A stretch of 63,526 nucleotides of DNA from a virus, in the IMG/VR virus record IMGVR_UViG_3300044612_000880, positions 1-63,526 of that record, one strand, 5' to 3'. The position numbers were made by a program, and so were the translations under genes. Positions 22,418 through 28,734 of the stretch are shown here, piece by piece (the stretch's first letter is position 1; each line of letters begins with the position of its first letter). The notes under the pieces are model-generated. The model did no database searches. It was not told the origin of the DNA and was given only the letters and a program-made list of their open reading frames with translations.

Positions 22418-22638
22418 TACTTACTCACTACCCTTCTGCCTTCACGATAGAAAGTCTTAGTGTGTAATTTTCCTGAAGGCTCTGAGAAATTAACTGTTGA
22501 GTATTCATCAGCAAATCCCCAATCCTCAAAACTATTAAACACGCTAACTGCGGATACTGCGTCTGAGTAACGCCCTGTCCAATGTACGGGCTTACTGTCA
22601 TACGATACTGTTACTGCGTATAGGTATTCATTTTCCAT
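22417..22638 (-). CDS. Hypothetical protein (73 aa)
   Basis: MENEYLYAVTVSYDSKPVHW; beta-rich, basic C-terminus (FYREGRRVVSK). Coupled to both neighbours. Function unknown. Confidence 0.6.
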   Translation of the reverse strand: MENEYLYAVTVSYDSKPVHWTGRYSDAVSAVSVFNSFEDWGFADEYSTVNFSEPSGKLHTKTFYREGRRVVSK

Positions 22639-22781
22639 TAGTCGTTCTCCTTAGTTGTAAATAGTGCGCCTTCATTAAGTAATCCAACCTCTAACTTAAA
22701 TAACTCATCTGGCGTGGCTTGCTCCAAGTCTACCCAACCTGCGCCTTCGTTGTCAATTCTAAAAATCTCAATGTATCCCAT
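22638..22781 (-). CDS. Small hypothetical protein (47 aa)
   Basis: MGYIEIFRIDNEGAGWVDLE, acidic. Shares stop/start bases with both neighbours (TAATG). Function unknown. Confidence 0.6.
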   Translation of the reverse strand: MGYIEIFRIDNEGAGWVDLEQATPDELFKLEVGLLNEGALFTTKEND

Positions 22782-22948
22782 TAGTGTTGTTCCTCGCAAT
22801 CATTAGAGTAATCAAATTCGCAAAAGTAGCAACCCATACTTTCGCCGTGTGCTTTACAAATGTATTTAAATTGTGACTCATCACAACAAAAACGCATTTC
22901 ATCTTTAATGAGATAAAACTCATTTTGGTCTATTATTACTGAGGTCAT
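22781..22948 (-). CDS. Cys-rich micro-protein (55 aa)
   Basis: MTSVIIDQNEFYLIKDEMRF, then CCDESQ, YICKAHGESMGCYFCEF: five or six Cys with His, likely zinc. First gene behind promoter 22982-23003, ribosome site AGAAGG. Confidence 0.6.
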   Translation of the reverse strand: MTSVIIDQNEFYLIKDEMRFCCDESQFKYICKAHGESMGCYFCEFDYSNDCEEQH

Positions 22949-22981
22949 TTCTGCCTTCTTTCTTTATCTTATTACTATGTA

Positions 22982-23003
22982 ATCCTATCATCTTCGGCTG
23001 ACA
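22982..23003 (-). promoter_or_regulatory. Early promoter with TGTCAG box (7)
   Basis: Minus strand: TGTCAG (22998-23003), 10 nt, TAGGAT (22982-22987). Drives the 21.6-22.9 kb block. Confidence 0.62.
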
Positions 23004-23052
23004 TTTATCTACCTACTGGCGAGTAATTCCAAATAGTAAGACGCTCAACCTA

Positions 23053-23068
23053 TGTGATAAAACTCACA
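23053..23068. promoter_or_regulatory. CRP/GlxR-like palindrome (4)
   Basis: TGTGA-TAAAAC-TCACA, perfect arms. CGTGTCG follows at about 23079, a TGTGGATAA box at 23107-23115, and CGACACGCTAGG just beyond. Confidence 0.6.
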
Positions 23069-23156
23069 AAATTTCGGGCGTGTCGTAAATAACTTCTTAA
23101 ATGACTTGTGGATAACCTGTGGACGACACGCTAGGTAAATTGCCTAGAAAAAATTT

Positions 23157-23194
23157 GAGCAGTTTTAGATCTTGCTCAGGATTTTTATTTATTA
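23157..23194 (-). ncRNA. Conserved hairpin (copy 7) after the 23192 gene
   Basis: CCTGAGCA, 11-nt loop, TGCTC (23157-23177), then AAATTTTTT on the minus strand, the only copy with a good U-tract. The stop-codon stem is weak here (ATTTA/TAAAT). Confidence 0.55.
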
Positions 23195-23383
23195 TGAATT
23201 ACTATTTGCTAAATCATTTACACCACACGCAATTTTAAAAGTCATTGGGTTAAAGCGTGGGTTATCTGATAAAAACATATCTGAAAAGTCATAGATTAAA
23301 TCTTCAAAAGTAAATTGGTCAATTAAATCTGAATAACTTTTTAGAATTTCAGCAGTTGCGACATAGTCTTTTCGTGTCATCAT
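23192..23383 (-). CDS. Hypothetical protein (63 aa)
   Basis: Start at ATG 23383 (MMTRKDYVATAEILKSYSDL), which overlaps the upstream TGA. Helical and acidic, then KIACGVNDLANS. The motif AxILK..SDLIDQFTFEDLIYD is seen in actinophage early proteins of unknown role. Confidence 0.6.
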   Translation of the reverse strand: MMTRKDYVATAEILKSYSDLIDQFTFEDLIYDFSDMFLSDNPRFNPMTFKIACGVNDLANSNS

Positions 23384-23472
23384 TTGTGAGTACACTCGCT
23401 TTCTGATTCGTGTCCAAATTCATCTACCAATTCTTCATAGATTTCATCAATGTAGTCTAAATAGTCGCTCAT
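23380..23472 (-). CDS. Acidic micro-protein (30 aa)
   Basis: MSDYLDYIDEIYEELVDEFG; 11 acidic residues, one amphipathic helix. ATGA overlap with the next gene and a 1-nt overlap with the previous one. Function unknown. Confidence 0.5.
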   Translation of the reverse strand: MSDYLDYIDEIYEELVDEFGHESESECTHK

Positions 23473-23678
23473 TATTCGGCCACCTTTAGAATTGCGTAGG
23501 ACCCGTTAGCATTGATTTCATCAAGCACTGGTTTTAGTTTTGGAGTTAGTAAATCTTTTAGCATTGATTCTAAAAGATGAATTTGAGAAACTTCATCAAG
23601 GCGCAAGAATTCTTGTGCTATTGGATGAGTCTCATCAAATTCGGTAACGAAACGGAGTTTGTGTTCTACTTTTATCAT
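23472..23678 (-). CDS. Hypothetical protein (68 aa)
   Basis: MIKVEHKLRFVTEFDETHPI; one strand then helices (LDEVSQIHLLESMLKDLL). Function unknown. Confidence 0.6.
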   Translation of the reverse strand: MIKVEHKLRFVTEFDETHPIAQEFLRLDEVSQIHLLESMLKDLLTPKLKPVLDEINANGSYAILKVAE

Positions 23679-23696
23679 TTATTTATTTCCTATTCT

Positions 23697-23840
23697 TTAG
23701 TTGTTAAATTGGTTTAGGTCTTGCTCAATGCCAAAATCGCATTCACAAGTTTCGACATCAAAATTATCATTATCGCCAAAAAAGATTAAACCTGTTGAGT
23801 GGCATTCCTCGCAGGGTATCGACATAACTGAGTTTATCAT
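23697..23840 (-). CDS. Zinc-binding micro-protein (47 aa)
   Basis: MINSVMSIPCEECHSTGLIF ... ETCECDFG: CxxC plus CxC, a probable zinc site. Function unknown. Confidence 0.58.
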   Translation of the reverse strand: MINSVMSIPCEECHSTGLIFFGDNDNFDVETCECDFGIEQDLNQFNN

Positions 23841-24050
23841 TTAGTCACCAACCTTTACGGCAAGTATTCGGTATGTATCTTTTAGATTAAATACTGAGGG
23901 ATAGTGAGGGCGTACCTTAACACGATAAGACTCGCAATCTGCGTACCAGACATCAGACTTTTCTGCTGAGATAATTTCACCCTTTAGAGTTTTTGAGTGA
24001 TAAGTTTTTCCTACAAGTAGGTTTTCGATTGTATAAACATTTGCTGACAT
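23841..24050 (-). CDS. Small beta protein (69 aa)
   Basis: MSANVYTIENLLVGKTYHSK, then KGEIISAEKSDVWYADCESY: SH3-like strand pattern. Directly abuts the next gene. Function unknown. Confidence 0.6.
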   Translation of the reverse strand: MSANVYTIENLLVGKTYHSKTLKGEIISAEKSDVWYADCESYRVKVRPHYPSVFNLKDTYRILAVKVGD

Positions 24051-24169
24051 TATTTGCCTTCTTTCATTTGTTCTTGTATTGCTTTTGATTTCAGTAGGGC
24101 TTCTAAGCCTTTACCTAATGAGGCAAGGCGTTGAGCCTCTACCATTTGCTTGTATTCTTCAAGTGTCAT
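24050..24169 (-). CDS. Helical micro-protein (39 aa)
   Basis: MTLEEYKQMVEAQRLASLGK, one long charged helix. First gene behind promoter 24201-24222; TAATG overlap downstream. Function unknown. Confidence 0.55.
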   Translation of the reverse strand: MTLEEYKQMVEAQRLASLGKGLEALLKSKAIQEQMKEGK

Positions 24170-24200
24170 TTATTCTGACCTTTCTTTAAGTGATAATACT

Positions 24201-24222
24201 ATCCTATCAGGGGGGGCTGACA
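24201..24222 (-). promoter_or_regulatory. Early promoter with TGTCAG box (8)
   Basis: Minus strand: TGTCAG (24217-24222), 10 nt with a C-run, TAGGAT (24201-24206). Drives the 23.2-24.2 kb block. Confidence 0.62.
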
Positions 24223-24250
24223 TTTTTGCCACTTATTTGCTAAGGCTCAT

Positions 24251-24266
24251 TGTGATTTATCTCACA
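24251..24266. promoter_or_regulatory. CRP/GlxR-like palindrome (5)
   Basis: TGTGA-TTTATC-TCACA, perfect arms, about 30 nt upstream of the TGTCAG box at 24217-24222. Confidence 0.6.
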
Positions 24267-24371
24267 CTTATTTGCTTAGGCTCATTGGCTAATGTCTTTA
24301 TTTAATTGTTCTTACTATGTAAGTATAGCAAAGAAATGTCAAAAAGTCAAATCTAAACACGGCGTGTCGTA

Positions 24372-24413
24372 TGTGATTAATCTCACATTAGTTATACACA
24401 CCCCTGTGGATAA
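24372..24413. promoter_or_regulatory. CRP/GlxR-like palindrome (6) with paired DnaA-like boxes
   Basis: TGTGA-TTAATC-TCACA (24372-24387), then TTATACACA (24392-24400), 4 nt and TGTGGATAA (24405-24413), an inverted box pair. A leftward promoter (TTGACT, 18 nt, TATACT, near 24325-24350) lies 20-30 nt downstream. Confidence 0.58.
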
Positions 24414-24430
24414 CTTTTTGCTAGGTTTTT

Positions 24431-24523
24431 TTATTCGCCCTTCACGAATAAATAAGATCCATAGAATAAGCAAATAAAAGAAAACCAAAACAATGCGTTA
24501 CCGCTAATAAAAAAGTTACTCAT
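24431..24523 (-). CDS. Single-pass membrane micro-protein (30 aa)
   Basis: MSNFFISGNALFWFSFICLF then YGSYLFVKGE: one membrane helix, no signal for secretion. Its ATG is directly linked to the upstream stop. Function unknown; size and topology allow a small lysis- or host-membrane role. Confidence 0.5.
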   Translation of the reverse strand: MSNFFISGNALFWFSFICLFYGSYLFVKGE

Positions 24524-24613
24524 TTATTTTTCCTCAATTTCATTTAGTAAATCCCAAAGTACTGGCTCTAATTCTAACGCTACTGCGTCAAGTTTTTCTT
24601 GAAGTGTTTTCAT
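24524..24613 (-). CDS. Acidic helical micro-protein (29 aa)
   Basis: MKTLQEKLDAVALELEPVLW, one amphipathic helix. Packed between coupled genes. Function unknown. Confidence 0.48.
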   Translation of the reverse strand: MKTLQEKLDAVALELEPVLWDLLNEIEEK

Positions 24614-24614
24614 T

Positions 24615-24761
24615 TTATTTCTCCATTACGCTAATTATAACTTTAAAATCTTTTTCTGTTAGCAATACACCAGCGCAACCCCATAGACCTGCTAACCAGT
24701 TATCACCGTATTTTTCTTTTGCTAATTTAACTGCTTCATCACGCAATTCATCTTTTATCAT
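24615..24761 (-). CDS. Small hypothetical protein (48 aa)
   Basis: MIKDELRDEAVKLAKEKYGD, then NWLAGLWGCAGVLLTEKDFK. Helical. TAATG overlap with the upstream gene. Function unknown. Confidence 0.55.
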   Translation of the reverse strand: MIKDELRDEAVKLAKEKYGDNWLAGLWGCAGVLLTEKDFKVIISVMEK

Positions 24762-24925
24762 TACTTACCTACCTTATAGAGAAAGTCCCAAGCCTTACGG
24801 CATAGAATAATTGACTCACAGTTATCGCAACAGATAACGCCGTGAGGGTTAAGGTCTAAGTCATAGACATCAACGCTTGCTGATGTTGCGCCACATACAG
24901 AGGCGAGGCTTACATAGGTACTCAT
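24761..24925 (-). CDS. Small Cys-containing protein (54 aa)
   Basis: MSTYVSLASVCGATSASVDV, then VICCDNCESIILC: C-C-x2-C-x5-C, a possible metal site. Coupled to both neighbours. Function unknown. Confidence 0.55.
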   Translation of the reverse strand: MSTYVSLASVCGATSASVDVYDLDLNPHGVICCDNCESIILCRKAWDFLYKVGK

Positions 24926-25089
24926 TATTTTACTCCTTCGAATAATTCTTTACACTTATTAGGATTTTCCCAATAAGGTTGCCCTTCGTGATACAGGGCG
25001 GGGGCTAATACAACCTGACCGCAAGGGCATAGGTTCATTAAGCCTTTAGGGTAATCGCTTACAGTAGCGAACTTAGTCCAAATACTCAT
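24925..25089 (-). CDS. Small Cys-containing protein (54 aa)
   Basis: MSIWTKFATVSDYPKGLMNL, CPCGQVVLAPALYH. CxC plus a later Cys. The N-terminus resembles that of the 24761 product (Met-Ser, strand, then Cys). Function unknown. Confidence 0.55.
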   Translation of the reverse strand: MSIWTKFATVSDYPKGLMNLCPCGQVVLAPALYHEGQPYWENPNKCKELFEGVK

Positions 25090-25266
25090 TTATTTTTCCC
25101 CTCTAATAATTCCGTTAATTGCTAACAGGTCGCACTCTACTTTTAGAGTTGTTGATTTATTTAATTGTGAAGGTAGCGCAGAGATAAACTCACGCAATTT
25201 TTGTTCGGTAACGAAAGGCATTTTCTTAGTGTTACCATTGTAAGATGTAAGTGTAAGAGTAATCAT
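25090..25266 (-). CDS. Small protein (58 aa), paralog of the 25983 product
   Basis: MITLTLTSYNGNTKKMPFVT aligns with MITATLTSVTGTTKKMEFPN of the rightward gene at 25983, and the ends (INGIIRGEK / IHSGWIQGKAKK) also match. The two homologs sit on opposite sides of the divergent control zone. Function unknown. Confidence 0.62.
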   Translation of the reverse strand: MITLTLTSYNGNTKKMPFVTEQKLREFISALPSQLNKSTTLKVECDLLAINGIIRGEK

Positions 25267-25445
25267 TACTTAGACACCTTCCAATCTGTCCACATAGGCA
25301 GACGCTCAGGGTCGGTATCGTTATACCAACGCTCAATGTTATTTTCACAATCTTGGCAGAAAGTAAATTGCTCATCACCAATTTCGGAGATAGCAGATTT
25401 CATAGGGTTATGCTCAACGCATTTTGTTATTGTTAGTGTAGTCAT
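25266..25445 (-). CDS. Small protein with Cys pairs (59 aa)
   Basis: Start at ATG 25445 (MTTLTITKCVEHNPMKSAIS) behind AGAAAGG; longer forms would run through the promoter. It contains CVEH and FCQDCENN, a likely zinc site. First gene of the 24.4-25.4 kb block. Confidence 0.6.
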   Translation of the reverse strand: MTTLTITKCVEHNPMKSAISEIGDEQFTFCQDCENNIERWYNDTDPERLPMWTDWKVSK

Positions 25446-25501
25446 TTTAGACCACCTTTCTTTAGAGGATTTCTTTACCTCTTGTTTTTCTTTATACTGT
25501 A

Positions 25502-25523
25502 ATTGTAGCAGGGGGGTCTGACA
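25502..25523 (-). promoter_or_regulatory. Early promoter with TGTCAG box (9)
   Basis: Minus strand: TGTCAG (25518-25523), 10 nt with a C-run, TACAAT (25502-25507), extended TGC. Confidence 0.67.
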
Positions 25524-25556
25524 TTTTGAGGGGTATAAATAGGGTAAATCGGACAT

Positions 25557-25616
25557 TGTGAGATTAGTCACATATGAGGTACATCACATTACTTATACAC
25601 ATCACCCTGTGGATAA
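25557..25616. promoter_or_regulatory. CRP/GlxR-like palindrome (7) and paired DnaA-like boxes
   Basis: TGTGA-GATTAG-TCACA (25557-25572), then TTATACACA (25593-25601) and TGTGGATAA (25608-25616). A second, imperfect palindrome TGTGG-N6-TCACA lies at 25635-25650. These lie between the divergent promoters. Confidence 0.58.
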
Positions 25617-25688
25617 CTTTTTCTAGGGGATCGATGTGGTGTATATCACATAGACATAGGCCCTATATACGGCGTGTCGAGTTGCTTT

Positions 25689-25710
25689 TGTCAGTCTATC
25701 CTGCTATACT
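25689..25710 (+). promoter_or_regulatory. Rightward early promoter with TGTCAG box (10)
   Basis: Plus strand: TGTCAG (25689-25694), 10 nt, TATACT (25705-25710). It is the only one of the ten that faces right. A CGTGTCG box lies just upstream. Confidence 0.68.
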
Positions 25711-25741
25711 TGCCATATAACAACAAACAAAGGATAAACAA

Positions 25742-25861
25742 ATGATGTACCCAAAGGACACTCTCGCAGAGATGATTACTGCTAACGGATTTGATGTAAC
25801 ACCAGCCCTTATTGAACTACTAAACAAAGCCTATGAATTAGGCGTAGAGGATACATACTAA
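25742..25861 (+). CDS. Small hypothetical protein (39 aa)
   Basis: MMYPKDTLAEMITANGFDVT, then PALIELLNKAYELGVEDTY. Helical. Ribosome site AAAGGATA. First gene of a three-gene rightward operon. Confidence 0.55.
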   Translation: MMYPKDTLAEMITANGFDVTPALIELLNKAYELGVEDTY

Positions 25862-25862
25862 G

Positions 25863-25982
25863 ATGAACCCATTTACATATATGATTGATTGGTTAGATGA
25901 GAACGCTGATTACGCACCAATAGGAGCGTTTATCGGAGTAGTTATAGCAATAGCACTATGTTTTATATTAGGAGGTAAATAA
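25863..25982 (+). CDS. Single-pass membrane micro-protein (39 aa)
   Basis: MNPFTYMIDWLDENADYAPI, then one membrane helix (GAFIGVVIAIALCFILGG). Middle of the three-gene operon; stop and next ATG are adjacent. Confidence 0.55.
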   Translation: MNPFTYMIDWLDENADYAPIGAFIGVVIAIALCFILGGK

Positions 25983-26171
25983 ATGATAACAGCAACACTA
26001 ACAAGCGTTACAGGTACTACTAAGAAGATGGAATTTCCTAACAAGGAGAATGTACTATCCTTCATTGACCGCTATGCGGAAGTGCTACCAATAGGTACGG
26101 CTATCAATATAGACGCACCACTTGCTGGTATCCACTCAGGTTGGATACAAGGTAAGGCTAAAAAGGTTTGA
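25983..26171 (+). CDS. Small protein (62 aa), paralog of the 25090 product
   Basis: MITATLTSVTGTTKKMEFPN; basic end QGKAKKV. Homologous to the leftward 25090 gene. Ribosome site AGGAGG inside the preceding gene. Operon ends at the terminator at 26188-26218. Confidence 0.62.
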   Translation: MITATLTSVTGTTKKMEFPNKENVLSFIDRYAEVLPIGTAINIDAPLAGIHSGWIQGKAKKV

Positions 26172-26187
26172 CAAATAAATAAATCTT

Positions 26188-26218
26188 AGTGCGTCTGTTA
26201 TGGGCGCACTATTTTTTT
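26188..26218 (+). terminator. Rho-independent terminator
   Basis: AGTGCG/CGCACT stem followed by A and seven T. It lies directly after the 25983 gene. Confidence 0.82.
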
Positions 26219-26287
26219 GTCATTTTATTTTTATAAACACGTATCATACATCTGAACAATATTTTCAGATTTATGGTAAAATGAACT

Positions 26288-26494
26288 ATGGGAATTTTAG
26301 ACAATTTGGAGAATGCCTTAGATGATGAATTTAATTTTGAAAGTTCATTATATAAGCCAGAAATGGATAGTCTTGCTGTAAAAATATTTTCAGAAACTGT
26401 CTGTGCAGAATGTGAATCTAAGTCTATGCCAGTAACAGATAACATGGGTAGAGAAATTTTCTGGGAAGACTTAGGAAGACCTACCAACGCTTAG
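26288..26494 (+). CDS. Small Cys-containing protein (68 aa)
   Basis: MGILDNLENALDDEFNFESS, acidic, then VCAECESKSMPVTDNMGRE. TAAAAT lies 5 nt before the ATG, a near-leaderless start. Its 3' end overlaps the convergent HTH gene by 14 nt. Confidence 0.58.
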   Translation: MGILDNLENALDDEFNFESSLYKPEMDSLAVKIFSETVCAECESKSMPVTDNMGREIFWEDLGRPTNA

Positions 26495-26654
26495 GATGTT
26501 TATCCGTATTATACTTTCTATAGATCTGGAAGTCATTTAAAGCATTTATAATAACTTTTCTATCTACATTACACATCTTGGCTAATGTATCAATAGATTT
26601 TTCCTGGTCTACATATTGGATTTCTAACCACTCTTTATTTTCATGGTTTTTCAT
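26481..26654 (-). CDS. Small helix-turn-helix protein (57 aa)
   Basis: Residues 20-45, KSIDTLAKMCNVDRKVIINA, form a classic HTH (IxxLAxxxxV...VxxxL) followed by FQIYRKY. The same arrangement is common before HNH endonucleases or in small phage regulators. Start overlaps the HIT-like gene by 14 nt. Possible DNA-binding regulator. Confidence 0.55.
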   Translation of the reverse strand: MKNHENKEWLEIQYVDQEKSIDTLAKMCNVDRKVIINALNDFQIYRKYNTDKHPKRW

Positions 26655-27147
26655 TAAAAAAGTCTCTCGCTCTCTGATATAAATTTTCAGATTTGCTATG
26701 AGTGGCTATATGTATATGAGGATGCTCCATAAGTCCAATAAAATTCGGGGATCGATCATTAAAATGAATAGATATCTCATCTATATCCAAATACACTCTA
26801 AGATCATTTATAGTTTGCACTATATCTGCAAAGGTACTAAGTCCTTCTTGGCTATTTAACATATCGTTGGTTTGTCGATAATGTTTATTTGGAATAAAAA
26901 CTAATTCAAAAGGTGTATTTGGAAACAACTCTTCATGCACATAGTATTTTTCATTTTGGTATATGGGATTATGTTCATTGTCAAGGTTTAAGGTTTGGTA
27001 TTGTTCAAAATCATGATCTATATACACAGATAGATATCTGGTATCGTTTTGTCCAAAAGTGACCCCTACGTGGTTCCAAATTTTACATTCTTTAGAATTT
27101 TCGGGGCATAGAAAACAAAAGTCTTCTTCACTTTTGGCATCAGTCAT
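26641..27147 (-). CDS. HIT-like nucleotide-binding protein
   Basis: This 168-residue protein has an N-terminal FCFLCPENSKECKIW and a C-terminal GLMEHPHIHIATHSKS, the H-x-H-x-H triad of HIT/GalT hydrolases. LVFIPNKHYRQTNDM fits the conserved middle strand. Family members hydrolyse or transfer nucleotide phosphoramidates and dinucleotides. It overlaps the HTH gene and follows the 27147 gene directly. Confidence 0.65.
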   Translation of the reverse strand: MTDAKSEEDFCFLCPENSKECKIWNHVGVTFGQNDTRYLSVYIDHDFEQYQTLNLDNEHNPIYQNEKYYVHEELFPNTPFELVFIPNKHYRQTNDMLNSQEGLSTFADIVQTINDLRVYLDIDEISIHFNDRSPNFIGLMEHPHIHIATHSKSENLYQRARDFFNEKP

Positions 27148-27332
27148 TATTCTGTAATATGACCGTTATCTTTTAATGCATCGTAAATAATGCCATTCAT
27201 ATAACGAAGTTGATAAGACTGCTCGTTAATGATTTTTTCAATTTCGGCGGGATCCATATTTTGCTGTGCTGCCATTTGTCTATTAAACTGTTCAACAGTC
27301 TCAGACATAATTTCTACTGCTGTATCCTTCAT
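27147..27332 (-). CDS. Small helical protein (61 aa)
   Basis: Start at ATG 27332 behind GAGGAG (MKDTAVEIMSETVEQFNRQM). Helical, with QQNMDPAEIEKIINEQ. TAG/ATG coupling with the HIT-like gene. Function unknown. Confidence 0.6.
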   Translation of the reverse strand: MKDTAVEIMSETVEQFNRQMAAQQNMDPAEIEKIINEQSYQLRYMNGIIYDALKDNGHITE

Positions 27333-27414
27333 TGTATTCTCCTCTGGTGTTAACATGTTAAACCGAAAACGGTTGTATAACTATTATAGCGTATTGGCAA
27401 ATATCCGTCAAACC

Positions 27415-28185
27415 TTATTTCCACTCTATTTCCTGGTCATATGTCACGCTATATTCATCTGTAAATATTTCAGCATATGAGATTATATCTTTTTGATATC
27501 GTACCAAGGTGTTTCGGCCTACTTTGTCAGCCATATACTTAACACCCTGGACTAATGGCTCAAAACTCATCTGCTGGGCTTCTAGGGCCGTATTAAGGGT
27601 ATTGAGGTAACGTTCCTTGCCGTATCTCTTAGATGTAAATGATTGATCAACATATTCAAATCTTGCTTGCTTATCGTTATCCCGTGCAATGTCCGAATTG
27701 TCTATTATGTACTTTATTGCAGGATGTTCCATCCGTGTTGACCAGTTTCGCATGTTGTTGCTGTACTTTTCCATATTGCGTAGAGTTGAATCAGCAAAGG
27801 CCATGCGTATAAGGTCAGATTCGGAGGTTTGAACCTCTGTTGCGAACGAAATTAAAAACGCAGTTGCGTAAGGAAACTTGTCGCTATATGTCGTCACGCC
27901 GAAGTGTACATTCGGATTGAACGACTTAGAAGACATAGCATCCTCTATTAAACGCATATGATTTCCGAGTGAAACAAAACCTTCTCGATTCATGTCACAG
28001 TCTACAAATAAGCATTCCTCTGGGGAGATCCCGTCGGCGAGACATAAAAGATTTTTATCGTACGAACCCACTATTTTCGAACCGTTAAAACGCTCCAATA
28101 ATTTTGCGGTCATAAAACCATCCATGTCAGGGGATATAATTAAATTCTTAGAATGCTCAAGTGTTTTAAGTATCTGTGTTTTCAT
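27415..28185 (-). CDS. DHH-phosphoesterase-like protein (uncertain)
   Basis: This 256-residue protein has NLIISPDMDGFMTAKLL, similar to motif I of DHH enzymes (HxDxDG), and ECLFVDCDMNR like motif II. A clear DHH motif III is missing, so activity is doubtful. Its codon use is less AT-rich than its neighbours, which hints at separate acquisition. Alternative: an unrelated alpha/beta phage protein. Confidence 0.4.
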   Translation of the reverse strand: MKTQILKTLEHSKNLIISPDMDGFMTAKLLERFNGSKIVGSYDKNLLCLADGISPEECLFVDCDMNREGFVSLGNHMRLIEDAMSSKSFNPNVHFGVTTYSDKFPYATAFLISFATEVQTSESDLIRMAFADSTLRNMEKYSNNMRNWSTRMEHPAIKYIIDNSDIARDNDKQARFEYVDQSFTSKRYGKERYLNTLNTALEAQQMSFEPLVQGVKYMADKVGRNTLVRYQKDIISYAEIFTDEYSVTYDQEIEWK

Positions 28186-28217
28186 TTTTAAAATACACCC
28201 CTTATAATAATCTTATT

Positions 28218-28469
28218 ATGACAGTACAAGACTGGGCTTCCCTTATAGTAGCCATTCTAACAATTGTATCATCTATAGCCTTTGCAATCAAGTGGCTGGT
28301 GAGACATTACTTAAGCGAACTTAAACCAAATTCAGGATCAAGTATCAAAGATCAAGTTTCAAGATTAGAGAGTCGTCTAAACGAAGCAGATACCAAAAGA
28401 AAAGATATGGATCGAAAATTAGATCACATGTATGATATTCTTATTGAGTATATTGCAAAATCCAAGTAA
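28218..28469 (+). CDS. Small membrane protein with coiled coil, DUF2746-like
   Basis: MTVQDWASLIVAILTIVSSI gives one membrane helix, followed by a charged coiled coil (DQVSRLESRLNEADTKRK). Size and topology match small actinophage DUF2746-type membrane proteins near lysis or late genes. TATAAT lies 9 nt before the ATG. A holin-like role is only a guess. Confidence 0.58.
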   Translation: MTVQDWASLIVAILTIVSSIAFAIKWLVRHYLSELKPNSGSSIKDQVSRLESRLNEADTKRKDMDRKLDHMYDILIEYIAKSK

Positions 28470-28500
28470 CTATATATACTATATATAAGATATCTTTTAA

Positions 28501-28523
28501 AACTATAAAGATAGTTCTTTTTT
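28501..28523 (+). terminator. Rho-independent terminator
   Basis: AACTAT/ATAGTT stem, AAAG loop, then CTTTTTT. It follows the 28218 gene by about 30 nt. Confidence 0.75.
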
Positions 28524-28664
28524 CTTATATATATTTAGTATACACTATCCAATACATGGCTAAAATAGACTTATAGTAACAAAACGGACATATCCAATTG
28601 TAACAGTTTGGTAAACTTTAATATCATGTCCAGATTGTCCCTTTTTGTGGTACAATTTTATAGT

Positions 28665-28707
28665 CTAATACCATGGTTTGTCCTATACCCACCGATCATG
28701 GTATTAG
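28665..28707. promoter_or_regulatory. 11-bp inverted repeat before the late region
   Basis: CTAATACCATG (28665-28675) and CATGGTATTAG (28697-28707) are perfect complements with 21 nt between. They lie just upstream of CATGGTATAAT (-10 at about 28721). A TGGTACAAT also lies at about 28649. Candidate operator of the first late promoter. Confidence 0.5.
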
Positions 28708-28734
28708 TCATTTTTCATGGTATAATCTAGTATT

